DNA from: a virus
Virus record (IMG/VR): IMGVR_UViG_3300047178_000172
Coordinates: 1 to 42,635 of that record
Direction: 5' to 3' (one strand)
Length of the DNA stretch: 42,635 nucleotides
The position numbers and the translations under genes are program-made. A model generated the notes under the pieces. It was not told the origin of the DNA. It was given only the letters and a program-made list of their open reading frames with translations, and did no database searches. This document shows, in pieces, positions 26,014-33,560 of the stretch (position 1 is its first letter; every line of letters starts with the position of its first letter).

Positions 26014-26208
26014 ATGAGGGGAGTTACCTATTTCATGGAATATTTGACTAAAGAAGAAGCGAAACAAGCTGTTAAAGAAGCCCTTAATGAATGGCTTGAT
26101 AAGCAATGGATCCGCTTCGGTAAATGGACAGCGGGAGGATTCCTATCGCTAGCGATTGTTGTATTCGCTTGGCTGTATCAAAAAGCGCATGGGGTTATGT
26201 TTAAATGA
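26014..26208 (+). CDS. Single-membrane-span protein of the lysis cassette
   Basis: A 64-residue protein with an acidic amphipathic N-terminus (EYLTKEEAKQAVKEALNEW) and one hydrophobic span near residues 38-55. AAGGAG precedes the first ATG; an in-frame ATG 21 bases later is possible. Its place before the holin gene suggests a holin accessory, antiholin, or structural adaptor. Confidence 0.65.
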   Translation: MRGVTYFMEYLTKEEAKQAVKEALNEWLDKQWIRFGKWTAGGFLSLAIVVFAWLYQKAHGVMFK

Positions 26209-26414
26209 GGATTATTTCTCCCAATTGGAGGAAAACGCATAAAAGATATTCTGTTTGGGCGCTCGCGGCGAGTGGTTTTCTCCAAGGGGTATGGACAGCG
26301 ATTCCTTATGCTCCTATGTGGTTGGTTATCTCAGTGCAGTTAGTCATTGCTTTGCTAGGGATTGTTGGCGCTTACCTAGCGCAACCTTGTTTGCAGAATG
26401 CAGAAACAGAATAA
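26205..26414 (+). CDS. Holin (two-span)
   Basis: A 69-residue protein with two hydrophobic spans (about 19-36 and 40-60), a basic N-terminus and an ATGA overlap with the upstream gene. Size and topology match class II holins, and it directly precedes the endolysin gene, overlapping it. In a cassette with a SAR endolysin it would probably be a pinholin-like trigger that depolarises the membrane; which type cannot be told from sequence. Confidence 0.72.
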   Translation: MRIISPNWRKTHKRYSVWALAASGFLQGVWTAIPYAPMWLVISVQLVIALLGIVGAYLAQPCLQNAETE

Positions 26415-26907
26415 AACATTAGCATCAATCTTAGGCGCAAGCGTAGCCGCTATGCTGATTGCCTTTACTGTTTCTTTTGAAGGAACTTCGTTAGAGCCTT
26501 ATAGCGATCCAGCGGGGAAAATGACAGTTTGCATAGGGGAAACAAATACTGAAATGCGAAACTATACGTTGGCTGAATGCAAAGCGATGTTGGCAACAAG
26601 TTTATCGAGTTATGTTCAAGAAATTAAAGATATGACGCCAGGGTTTGACTCTTTGACAGACGGGCAAAAGATAGCAGTGGTAGATTTTGTCTATAATCTA
26701 GGTGCGGATCGATACAAAAATTCTACAATCCGAAAAAGATATTCAGAAAAGGCATTTCCACAAGCATGCGATGAATTTTTAAGATGGAAGATAGTATCTA
26801 AGAAAGATTGTTCAGTAAAAACAAACAATTGCTATGGCATTTGGCTCAGACGCCAAAACGAAGCAAAAATGTGCCGAGGTGAATATGAGTTCTTATCTCC
26901 TGCTTAG
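26398..26907 (+). CDS. SAR endolysin, GH24 lysozyme
   Basis: A 169-residue lysozyme with the catalytic pattern Glu28-x8-Asp37-x5-Thr43 (FEGTSLEPYSDPAGKMT). A hydrophobic N-terminus (about 9-27, ILGASVAAMLIAFTVSF) with short Ala/Ser/Gly residues fits a signal-arrest-release segment, which exports the enzyme and holds it inactive until the membrane is depolarised. The C-terminus has Cys residues. The start overlaps the holin end. Confidence 0.88.
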   Translation: MQKQNKTLASILGASVAAMLIAFTVSFEGTSLEPYSDPAGKMTVCIGETNTEMRNYTLAECKAMLATSLSSYVQEIKDMTPGFDSLTDGQKIAVVDFVYNLGADRYKNSTIRKRYSEKAFPQACDEFLRWKIVSKKDCSVKTNNCYGIWLRRQNEAKMCRGEYEFLSPA

Positions 26908-27406
26908 TATTATTGGATTAGTCGTTGGGATATTGGCAACACGGATGTTCGATTCTAGCTACTACGGTAAGCGATTATCGGAAGAAAAAGCCAGTCATGC
27001 TAGCGATATTGCTAAGATTAACGCCGAGTCGTATCAACAACTGCAAGAAGCAGTTAAACAAAAAACTTTAGCCGAAAGTAAGGTATCTGATATAACAAAT
27101 ACCTACAATACTGAGATTGCTAAACATGCCAAAGATACTTTGGATTATCGTACCCAGCTTGCTAATAATATTAAGCGGTTGCGCGTGCACGTCTCCCGTT
27201 GCGATAGTAACGCCACCTCAGATCAAAGCCCCAGCGCCCCCAGCAGCGTTAATGGCTCCGCCGCCTCAGCAGACTTATCGCCAACAACTTCTGAACGCCT
27301 TATCGCAGTAGTCGACTCAGCGGATAGCGAAATGATAAAGCTAAAACAACTTCAAGGGTATGTTAGTACTTTGCAAAATCAAGGGTATATAGAAAAAACA
27401 CCTTGA
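26885..27406 (+). CDS. Rz-like inner-membrane spanin
   Basis: A 173-residue protein with one N-terminal membrane span (about 3-21, SYLLLSIIGLVVGILATRM), then a long charged coiled-coil periplasmic part (EEKASHASDIAKINAES). The ATG at 26885 follows GAGGTG and overlaps the endolysin end by 23 bases. The distal third is the site of a nested lipoprotein gene in the +1 frame, the layout of lambda Rz/Rz1. Confidence 0.85.
   Translation: MSSYLLLSIIGLVVGILATRMFDSSYYGKRLSEEKASHASDIAKINAESYQQLQEAVKQKTLAESKVSDITNTYNTEIAKHAKDTLDYRTQLANNIKRLRVHVSRCDSNATSDQSPSAPSSVNGSAASADLSPTTSERLIAVVDSADSEMIKLKQLQGYVSTLQNQGYIEKTP
27126..27311 (+). CDS. Rz1-like outer-membrane spanin lipoprotein, nested in Rz
   Basis: A 61-residue product entirely inside the Rz gene in the +1 frame. 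It has a signal peptide with lipobox ILSGC (Cys about residue 20), then a short Pro-rich mature part (PPQIKAPAPPAALMAPPPQQ), the hallmark of Rz1. The Rz-Rz1 complex disrupts the outer membrane after peptidoglycan is cut. A TTG nine bases upstream is an alternative start. Confidence 0.82.
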   Translation: MPKILWIIVPSLLIILSGCACTSPVAIVTPPQIKAPAPPAALMAPPPQQTYRQQLLNALSQ

Positions 27407-27412
27407 AAGTGT
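27393..27412 (-). terminator. Rho-independent terminator of the leftward early operon
   Basis: On the minus strand, ACACT-TTCAA-GGTGT folds into a five-pair stem (one G-T) followed by TTTTTT. It overlaps the last bases of the Rz gene, ending leftward transcription just past the gene at 27460. Confidence 0.5.
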
Positions 27413-27459
27413 CTACAAGAGGGGTTGGCAATACCCTAATTTATGAAAAATACATAACA

Positions 27460-27783
27460 TTAATGGAGCGTAGTATTTTCGCCATTATGCATCATTAAAA
27501 ATAGCTCAGCTTGGGCAAAAACAAATTCTTCTGATTCGCCAAAGAAAACAAAATTGTCGATGGGGGACGGTCGAAGGATATATAAATAATCAAGTTCCGT
27601 ACTTCTTAATACAGATAATGGAATGTTATATTTTTTTAAGTAAATATCAATCATTTTATGTGGATGGGAAAATCGGAACAAAACTTCCCCACTAAAAAAG
27701 TGTTTAACTACAATCTCGACTATTGTGCTATCTTCCTCGGATAAAGGAATTTCGCGTTTTATTTCGTTGAAATCGCAGAACAT
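27460..27783 (-). CDS. Hypothetical protein, last gene of the leftward operon
   Basis: A 107-residue acidic protein with no membrane segment (STIVEIVVKHFFSGEVLFRF, then SVLRSTELDYLYILRP and AQAELFLMMHNGEN). AAGGATTAAC precedes its ATG and it follows the next gene by one base. Not recognised. Confidence 0.65.
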   Translation of the reverse strand: MFCDFNEIKREIPLSEEDSTIVEIVVKHFFSGEVLFRFSHPHKMIDIYLKKYNIPLSVLRSTELDYLYILRPSPIDNFVFFGESEEFVFAQAELFLMMHNGENTTLH

Positions 27784-27784
27784 G

Positions 27785-27976
27785 TTAATCCTTATTTAAA
27801 TTTTTTAATCCTTGTTTCGCATCATGAACTATTATGGCCTCTAGCTCTTTTGCCATTTCGTCACAATGACTAAGAAATGGATGAAGCTCCCACATATCTA
27901 TCATTGTGTCTTCTAGCTTTTCTAACTCCTTTCGTTCTTTTAGTTCTTTAAATTCTTTAAGGTCTTTAATTTTCAT
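27785..27976 (-). CDS. Small helical protein, paralogue of the adjacent gene
   Basis: A 63-residue, Lys/Glu-rich protein beginning MKIKDLKEFKELKERKELEK. Its start region duplicates that of the next gene upstream (MKITDLKEFKERKEL), including DNA before the ATG. The later EDTMIDMWELHPFLSHCDE matches EDILTTRLLLESYPFLSYF in that gene. Function unknown. Confidence 0.65.
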   Translation of the reverse strand: MKIKDLKEFKELKERKELEKLEDTMIDMWELHPFLSHCDEMAKELEAIIVHDAKQGLKNLNKD

Positions 27977-28379
27977 CGTTTTTCTCTGTTATGATTCCTA
28001 GCTCTTTCAATCTTTCGACGGAAATGCTTTTTTTCCGGCCGTTATATTCTAATTCCAACCCCCCCAAGCTTGTAAAATTTGCTTTAAAATAACTAAGAAA
28101 TGGATAGGACTCCAACAACAACCTGGTTGTTAATATGTCTTCTAGCTTTTGTGACTCCTTTAATTCTTTACGCTTTTCTGACTCCTTTAATTCTTTACGC
28201 TTTTTAAATTCTTTAATGCATTGAATTTTCATCATCTCCATTTCCTTATATTCCATAAAAACTTTTGGAGGAAGCTCCCCCTTGGCTATTAATGCGGCCA
28301 ATATCTTTTCTGCCTCCTTTAGTTCTTTATCCTTTAGTTCTTTACGCTCTTTAAATTCTTTAAGGTCTGTAATTTTCAT
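27966..28379 (-). CDS. Chimeric helical protein with a helicase-derived segment
   Basis: A 137-residue charged, helical protein. The first part is KEFKERKELKDKELKEAE; the middle, GELPPKVFMEYKEMEMM (about residues 34-50), matches NLPPKAFIQYKEMEKK of the adjacent SNF2 helicase, and the DNA matches as well (28234-28274 against 28967-29008). A second MKI start-like segment follows (MKIQCIKEFKKRKELKE). The ATGA overlap with the helicase stop supports expression. Function unknown. Confidence 0.65.
   Translation of the reverse strand: MKITDLKEFKERKELKDKELKEAEKILAALIAKGELPPKVFMEYKEMEMMKIQCIKEFKKRKELKESEKRKELKESQKLEDILTTRLLLESYPFLSYFKANFTSLGGLELEYNGRKKSISVERLKELGIITEKNDEN
28152..28205 (-). repeat. 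27-bp tandem repeat inside the chimeric gene
   Basis: Two units (28152-28178 and 28179-28205) differ by one base and encode KRKELKESE on the minus strand. Being a multiple of three, the repeat keeps the frame. Confidence 0.9.
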
Positions 28380-29737
28380 CGTTTTCCTCTGCTTTTCATT
28401 GCTTTCATTAAAATACTTTGAACGCTGGCTTTGGTCTCAATCCGCTCTAAAACTTCGTAATCTAAAGTCCCATTTGCTAAAATATAGCAAATAAATACGG
28501 GTCGGTCGTATCCTGATTGTATTTGGCGGGTAGGACCTATGCGCTCGATAATCTGCATGTGGTTTTCTAAATTCCAATCTAAAGAAAAAAAGCAAATTAT
28601 GTTACCACCATGCTGCAAAGATAGCCCATGACCTGCGCTACCAATCAGGATAGGAATTTTTCCTTGATTCCAATCCTCCACAGTTTTAGGATTATCGTCC
28701 AGCACACGGCTATTAGGAAAAGCGGACCTAAGGCGAACAAGATCATGCCTAAAATGGTAAGCGACAAGTATGGGTGTACCGTTCGCCTCCTCAACAACGC
28801 TCTCAAGCGCCTGTATTTTAACGTCATGGACTACTACCCAATTCTTGTCTTCGTCGGTGTAAATCGCGCCATTTGCTAGTTGCAAGCACTTCTGAGTTTT
28901 GCTAGCAGCATTATGCGCCTCGATCTCTGTTGGCCCTAGATGCCCTTCCAACTCTAAGAACATCTTTTTCTCCATCTCCTTATACTGGATAAAAGCTTTT
29001 GGAGGAAGATTAACCGCTATCTTACTAACAATCGGCTCTTTAAGGTCGAAATAATCTTTAGCTTCCAACGCTAAACACACATCAGCTATTCTACTTTGTA
29101 TTTCGGATTGCGCATGCGGCAAAGGTTCGATACCATACCCATCTGGGGTTGGCTTAAACCATCGATTTTCAAAAGCGGTATACGATTTACCCAACCGTTT
29201 TCCAGAATCAACAAACCACATTGGTCCCCATAAGTCTTTAACACCATTTGGCGCAGGCGTTCCTGTCAATCCAATCCACCGGGTAACACTCTTATGGGCG
29301 ACTTCGGATAACGCTTTCGCGCGTTTAGTCCCTTGGCGTGTTCTAAAACCCTTCAAACGAGTTACTTCATCCGCGACTACGATCTTAAAAGGCCAGGGTC
29401 GGCCACTATACCAATCAACCAGCCAAGGAAGATTTTCGTAGTTCGTCCCATAAATATGGGATTTACTTTCAACAGCTTTCGCTTTTTCCGCCGATGTCCC
29501 TACGATGGCGACGTAATCCATATTGAGATTCCATTTTTTGATCTCGTCCGGCCATGTGGATAAGACCACTCGAATTGGAGCTATTACAAGGATTGGAGCG
29601 GGTTCCACCAATAAAAGCATCTCTAGCGCTTTTAGCGTGCTTATTGTCTTACCTAATCCCATACCCGCAAATAGATTGCAACGAGGGTTGTCAAGTATGA
29701 AGTCTCTAGCTATTATCTGATAAGGGCGGAGATCCAT
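28376..29737 (-). CDS. SNF2-family DNA helicase/translocase
   Basis: A 453-residue superfamily 2 motor. Motif I AGMGLGKT (about 24-31), motif Ia VIAPIRVVLSTW, motif II DEVTRLKG in place of DEAH (Asp-Glu kept), motif III LTGTPAPNG (about 159-167), motif V SAGHGLSLQHG (about 371-381) and motif VI QIIERIGPTRQ. The last differs from the usual RxxRxGQ. It likely remodels phage DNA with the nuclease and ssDNA-binding protein upstream. Overlaps at both ends show it is in the same operon. Confidence 0.88.
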   Translation of the reverse strand: MDLRPYQIIARDFILDNPRCNLFAGMGLGKTISTLKALEMLLLVEPAPILVIAPIRVVLSTWPDEIKKWNLNMDYVAIVGTSAEKAKAVESKSHIYGTNYENLPWLVDWYSGRPWPFKIVVADEVTRLKGFRTRQGTKRAKALSEVAHKSVTRWIGLTGTPAPNGVKDLWGPMWFVDSGKRLGKSYTAFENRWFKPTPDGYGIEPLPHAQSEIQSRIADVCLALEAKDYFDLKEPIVSKIAVNLPPKAFIQYKEMEKKMFLELEGHLGPTEIEAHNAASKTQKCLQLANGAIYTDEDKNWVVVHDVKIQALESVVEEANGTPILVAYHFRHDLVRLRSAFPNSRVLDDNPKTVEDWNQGKIPILIGSAGHGLSLQHGGNIICFFSLDWNLENHMQIIERIGPTRQIQSGYDRPVFICYILANGTLDYEVLERIETKASVQSILMKAMKSRGKR

Positions 29738-30048
29738 TATTTAGTCATTATTTCTATAAAATCGTCTACGCCGCCGATGGTGTCTATTACAAAAACTAAA
29801 AACTTAAGTTTGCGCCACCTGGTATGCTCTCTAAGTTGATCCGGTCTTGCTTTCTGACCGGGCCTTTTAAACTCGACAAACGCAAATTTACCACCATCAA
29901 AACCGCAAAGCCGATCAGGGACACCCCGACACCCTGGCGAGATATACTTGCGCTGTAGCCCACCGGCCTCTTTCACTTTGCGAATAAAATAGCGCTCGAT
30001 GTGCTTTTCGTAAAACATTGCCTTATGAAGATTATCTAAATTTATCAC
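29737..30048 (-). CDS. VRR-NUC nuclease
   Basis: A 103-residue PD-(D/E)xK nuclease: Glu in YEKHIERYFIRKV, then GCRGVPDRLCGF with catalytic Asp, FVEFKRPGQKARPDQ (Glu, Lys, Gln). This is a complete stand-alone VRR-NUC domain, commonly next to an SNF2 helicase in phages. It overlaps both neighbours. Probably acts on structured DNA in replication or recombination. Confidence 0.88.
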   Translation of the reverse strand: MINLDNLHKAMFYEKHIERYFIRKVKEAGGLQRKYISPGCRGVPDRLCGFDGGKFAFVEFKRPGQKARPDQLREHTRWRKLKFLVFVIDTIGGVDDFIEIMTK

Positions 30049-30263
30049 CTAACGATAACTTTGGATAACTTTGCGCTAGCATTTAATAATTTTCGCCAAA
30101 AGCCTACTTTATGACTAAAGTCTGCTTTACGGTTAAAATCTATGACTAATAGGCCGTTTTCATCACGTTTAAAAGGTATAAAACCTAATTCACGGTCTAA
30201 ACGATCTATTTTTTCTAAATGCATTAGATATTCTGAATCTACATGGTAAAAAATAGTTTTCAT
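30045..30263 (-). CDS. Small hypothetical early protein
   Basis: A 72-residue soluble basic protein (EKIDRLDRELGFIPFKRDEN and VGFWRKLLNASAKLSKVIV). Its start directly follows the preceding stop and it overlaps the nuclease gene by four bases, so it is part of the operon. Not recognised. Confidence 0.6.
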   Translation of the reverse strand: MKTIFYHVDSEYLMHLEKIDRLDRELGFIPFKRDENGLLVIDFNRKADFSHKVGFWRKLLNASAKLSKVIVR

Positions 30264-30443
30264 TTAATGAATACCTTGGAATACCATCCACCCATACCAT
30301 ACACCTATCACGATTACCGCTAAAGCAGCGCCCAATTTAGCAGAAAACTTTTTTCTTTCCGTATCAAAGCGATGATAAGGGCCAAAAGCTTGTTGTATCG
30401 TATGTGGAATTGCTCTATGGTATTTCGTATCACGTGAAAACAT
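30264..30443 (-). CDS. Small membrane protein, 59 residues
   Basis: AGGAGATCC precedes the ATG. The soluble, basic first half (MFSRDTKYHRAIPHTIQQAF) leads to one hydrophobic span near residues 36-55 (KLGAALAVIVIGVWYGWMVF). It abuts the next gene exactly (stop then ATG). A membrane role is clear; function is unknown. Confidence 0.65.
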   Translation of the reverse strand: MFSRDTKYHRAIPHTIQQAFGPYHRFDTERKKFSAKLGAALAVIVIGVWYGWMVFQGIH

Positions 30444-30468
30444 GGTATGGATCTCCTATAGATACTTT

Positions 30469-30497
30469 ATACTAGCAAGTGCTGCGACGACTGCCAA
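30469..30497 (-). promoter_or_regulatory. Leftward promoter with internal operator
   Basis: On the minus strand, -35 TTGGCA (30492-30497), 17-base spacer, -10 TAGTAT (30469-30474). The spacer holds GCAGCACTTGCT, whose complement AGCAAGTGCTGC (30474-30485) also occurs at 34672-34683 in the main control region. A shared repressor site is likely. Confidence 0.45.
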
Positions 30498-30507
30498 TTA
30501 ATTTTTT

Positions 30508-30726
30508 TTATCTTTCTTGCGTATCGATTAATTTCTTATCAAGCTCGATTAATTTCTTATCAAGCACGTCAATGCAGTTTTGCAAGGCACCTCGCAACGA
30601 ATTGAATAACTCCTTATCATCGATCAAATCAGGCTTATAAATACCCAACGTCAACATGCCATGTAAAGAATTGCATAAATGTAAGGGAGTCTCTAGCGCT
30701 CTATGAATTTCGATAGAATTTATCAT
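30508..30726 (-). CDS. Small hypothetical early protein
   Basis: A 72-residue protein, helical, ending in a short internal repeat (LDKKLIELDKKLID, DNA repeat near 30532-30560). It overlaps the next gene upstream by four bases. No family is recognised. Confidence 0.6.
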   Translation of the reverse strand: MINSIEIHRALETPLHLCNSLHGMLTLGIYKPDLIDDKELFNSLRGALQNCIDVLDKKLIELDKKLIDTQER

Positions 30727-30947
30727 ACGTTAATACCTTTAGCCATTTTAAGCTCCAATGCTCTAGATTCGCGTAAACTTTTGCGACGCTCTTGCAAGGC
30801 TTCTAGGCGATCTAGGTCGTCATAATATTCAGCGTGAAATTTCCCGGCCAGCTCGCAATCACAAAGATCATTACTAATATTAACCATTTCTGCGAGTATC
30901 GCGCTTATGCGAGCTTCATAGGCTTCAGCGAGGTTTTCTAAAGTCAT
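30723..30947 (-). CDS. Small coiled-coil early protein
   Basis: A 74-residue, Leu/Glu/Arg-rich, probably coiled-coil protein (ARISAILAEMVNISNDLCD, then LEALQERRKSLRESRALELK). AGGAGAAGAT precedes the ATG. Position suggests an accessory of the replication set; no homologue recognised. Confidence 0.6.
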   Translation of the reverse strand: MTLENLAEAYEARISAILAEMVNISNDLCDCELAGKFHAEYYDDLDRLEALQERRKSLRESRALELKMAKGINV

Positions 30948-30965
30948 ATCTTCTCCTAAACGGTT

Positions 30966-31559
30966 TTAATACAAATCTTCTTCCGGTATTTCTGCTAAAG
31001 CATTGAAATCATCATCATTTGGTCTTGATACGCCACCAAACGAGTCGCCATCCTTATGAAATTGAACAACAAGCAAACTCGCCCGCATACCTGAGTGCGG
31101 CTCCAGTTGCGCCCATATCTCAACGCTGGCATTAACGTAGCAGCCCCCATAAATACGCCCTTCCTTGCCCGTTAAGCGCTTTGCTTTTTGAATTTCTGGA
31201 TCTCGAATATTATCCAGCAGCAAAGGAGGTCCATCTTCTATTCTACGATTGGCCGCCAAGGCATATTTCCCAGAGAATCCCTCATAGATATCACCCGATG
31301 AATTTTTTTTGTCTTTTTGGTAACAGTATTTATTGGGTTGCGTCTTTAGCATCTCAAGCATTTGTTCGCTTTTAGAACCAAAAGAAGATTTGGCTTCTTT
31401 CACAATGGCCGCTTGGATCACCTTATCCGCTTCGCTATCAGGGTCAACAATGAAAGTGGCACTATATCTAAACTTCTTGTTGTCCTGATAATCTCTTGCT
31501 TCGCTTAATGCATTGATAAAAGCAATGCGAACATTTTTTAATTGACATCTGGTACCCAT
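30966..31559 (-). CDS. DUF2815 ssDNA-binding protein
   Basis: A 197-residue protein matching phage single-stranded DNA-binding proteins of the DUF2815 family (T7 gp2.5-like role). Landmarks: YSATFIVDPDSEADKVIQ (about 33-50), NKYCYQKDKKN, YALAANRRIEDGPPLL, GRIYGGCYVNASVEIWAQ and an acidic tail ending PEEDLY, as typical of phage SSBs. The ATG at 31559 sits after AGGAGG. It protects DNA and recruits replication proteins. Confidence 0.82.
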   Translation of the reverse strand: MGTRCQLKNVRIAFINALSEARDYQDNKKFRYSATFIVDPDSEADKVIQAAIVKEAKSSFGSKSEQMLEMLKTQPNKYCYQKDKKNSSGDIYEGFSGKYALAANRRIEDGPPLLLDNIRDPEIQKAKRLTGKEGRIYGGCYVNASVEIWAQLEPHSGMRASLLVVQFHKDGDSFGGVSRPNDDDFNALAEIPEEDLY

Positions 31560-31578
31560 CAAAACCTCCTATTTAAAT

Positions 31579-31968
31579 TCATTCTTCCAAATCAGAAATC
31601 GCGGCTTGCTTAGGAATTACTATTTCTTTAAAGCCCTCCTCTAAATCCTCTTCCCTCTCCCAGGTTAAAATCCACGGCTTCCCTAGCATCATCTTCTGCC
31701 ATGAATGAGTATCCTTGTTTTGGTAAAAATTTGCGCCTTCAGATCTATATTCAGATTTATATCCTCTCCAATCCCTAACGGTTGCCAAAATAGCGGATCG
31801 AATTGATTTAGTCACTTCCTCTATAAAATCAAAATCCGGCGGCCCCAGGGGGTCGTCCGCCAATGCAAATTTATACGGGCGCCATGTCCTAGGAAAAAGC
31901 GTTACGACATCTTCAGCACTGGGCTCAATATTAAAAACCGCGCTATATTTATACTTTTTTTCTTCCAT
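31579..31968 (-). CDS. Divergent DUF2815-like fragment or paralogue
   Basis: A 129-residue protein directly upstream of the DUF2815 gene. KYKYSAVFNIEPSAEDVV resembles KFRYSATFIVDPDSEADK there, and GANFYQNKDTHSW resembles KYCYQKDKKNS. The C-terminal part of the family is absent, and its tail is acidic. It may be a shortened SSB paralogue. AGGAGA precedes the ATG. Confidence 0.5.
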   Translation of the reverse strand: MEEKKYKYSAVFNIEPSAEDVVTLFPRTWRPYKFALADDPLGPPDFDFIEEVTKSIRSAILATVRDWRGYKSEYRSEGANFYQNKDTHSWQKMMLGKPWILTWEREEDLEEGFKEIVIPKQAAISDLEE

Positions 31969-31977
31969 AAAAATCTC

Positions 31978-33231
31978 CTATTCAAATTCAAAACCTTCTT
32001 CCAAATTAGAGTTCACCGCTTCCCTAGGGTCATCCTCGGCTACGACTTGGTATTTACCCGGCTCTCTAACAACAAACGCCAAAACCTCTTCAATTGCTTT
32101 GGGATCATTTTTTGCTAACTTTAATATCTGTGTCGGCGATTTTAATCTAGTATCACACCATTCATCAGCCATGTAAAAGGCAAGGCGCTCGCGGGCTAGT
32201 GATTCATCTACCCATTTTCTATTACCCTCTCTTCCCCGAACTAACTTAAGCCCCGGCACCGGATTCCCAGCAAGCAGTTCAGATTTAACTCTACCTTCCA
32301 CCGCTTTAACCCAGCCCTTAACTAAATCAAGCTGTTTGAAGTTCTCTCCTACTTGATTAATATCTAATAGATCTCCAGAAATCATATTTTTTACCTCCTC
32401 GGCAATGGCGGGGCAGACGGCTTTAGCTTTGCAATGACGGCAACCGTCAATTGTTACGTTATAAACTTTAGGGTAAAGTCTGCCGCCTAGTGAGACAAGC
32501 TTATGAAACATAAGCGCGGTAGATGCTTTTACAAATGCCTCAAACTCAAAGCGCATTAACTGCTCTAGCGACGGGCTCCACTCTTTACTTTTATATCGCG
32601 GCTGCTCAATGACTAAAGTGACTTTCTGAACCTCCGTCGATTGACCACGCCGCCTCCAGCGGTCAGGCCATTGGTGATATGCCGCCAATCCATACATTAG
32701 GAGCTGCGGATTGTTAATAGCTCCTACCTCTACGTAGCCAAACTTAGCATCTATAATGACTATTTCAACTCCATGTGGCTGGCCATAGATCACTGGCGGA
32801 TAGCCAAGGATCACGATATCACCTGTGCCGTAAGCATCAATTTCACCTGTGATTTTAGAAATAGGCAGCGGATCCTCCAATAAAACTGTTAATTGGTGCC
32901 CCAGCGCAGCAAGCCCCTTTACCCGTTTCTGAACCCGATCTATCACTACCTGTACATCTTCGGCAAAATTTTCATCTACTCTAATTTTTTTTCCGCCTAC
33001 TCTAATAACCTTACCTATCCAATCCTTGGCGTCGGCCGCCCAATCCCTAGAGTAATCCCTATCTACTCTCATCCCATCTATCGAAAGACATTCATTTAAT
33101 AAGATATGCTTCGCCGTACCTAAATCGGCAGCCGAGGTATCGCCTTCCGGCTGCCCGATCTCTGCAGCTAATGAATTACCGCACGCCAGCCATGTTACCG
33201 CGTGGCTGGGGCTGGCTAGTGCGTGTCCCAT
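31978..33231 (-). CDS. DUF2800 RecB-like nuclease
   Basis: A 417-residue protein with the PD-(D/E)xK layout of phage DUF2800/RecB-type exonucleases: GEIDAYGTGDIVIL with acidic residues (about 129-142), VIIDAKFGYVEVGA (about 157-170, D-x-K), then NPQLLMYGLAAYHQW (Gln about 174), and a Cys cluster CRHCKAKAVCP (about 263-273), as in iron-sulphur RecB families. It probably recombines or degrades DNA together with the ssDNA-binding protein. The start overlaps the next gene by 16 bases. Confidence 0.8.
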   Translation of the reverse strand: MGHALASPSHAVTWLACGNSLAAEIGQPEGDTSAADLGTAKHILLNECLSIDGMRVDRDYSRDWAADAKDWIGKVIRVGGKKIRVDENFAEDVQVVIDRVQKRVKGLAALGHQLTVLLEDPLPISKITGEIDAYGTGDIVILGYPPVIYGQPHGVEIVIIDAKFGYVEVGAINNPQLLMYGLAAYHQWPDRWRRRGQSTEVQKVTLVIEQPRYKSKEWSPSLEQLMRFEFEAFVKASTALMFHKLVSLGGRLYPKVYNVTIDGCRHCKAKAVCPAIAEEVKNMISGDLLDINQVGENFKQLDLVKGWVKAVEGRVKSELLAGNPVPGLKLVRGREGNRKWVDESLARERLAFYMADEWCDTRLKSPTQILKLAKNDPKAIEEVLAFVVREPGKYQVVAEDDPREAVNSNLEEGFEFE

Positions 33232-33560
33232 TCCACCCCCGCCAAAGCCTTCTTCACCACAGCGATAAACTCAGGCCAATCTTCTTGTTTTACTTGGGAT
33301 GCGCTCGTAACGAAAAAATAATCCAAAACGTCTTTTACCACATCCTTGCCCCTTTCTTTTAACAATTTTATTACCAATGGTTTGATATCTGCTTCGTAGG
33401 TTAAATTTTGCTTAACTTCTTCCTCAATACGGCTCGCATTTTTTTCGCCAGCCGCTAACTTGTCTTCTGATATCCCACAAAAGTGTTTGTTGGACAGATA
33501 CAACTCTAAAACCTTCTCCATTTCACTTCTAATCACGAAACGTAGCGATTCTTCTAGCAT
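33216..33560 (-). CDS. Hypothetical early protein
   Basis: A 114-residue soluble helical protein (LEESLRFVIRSEMEKVLELY, KDVVKDVLDYFFVTSAS, ending WPEFIAVVKKALAGVEWDTH). It lies at the upstream side of the nuclease gene, overlapping it, and directly follows the repeat protein. No family is recognised. Confidence 0.65.
   Translation of the reverse strand: MLEESLRFVIRSEMEKVLELYLSNKHFCGISEDKLAAGEKNASRIEEEVKQNLTYEADIKPLVIKLLKERGKDVVKDVLDYFFVTSASQVKQEDWPEFIAVVKKALAGVEWDTH

Noticed and set aside
27413-27459. Rightward terminator after Rz
   Set aside because: Only a four-base GGGT/ACCC stem without a U tract; too weak to report.
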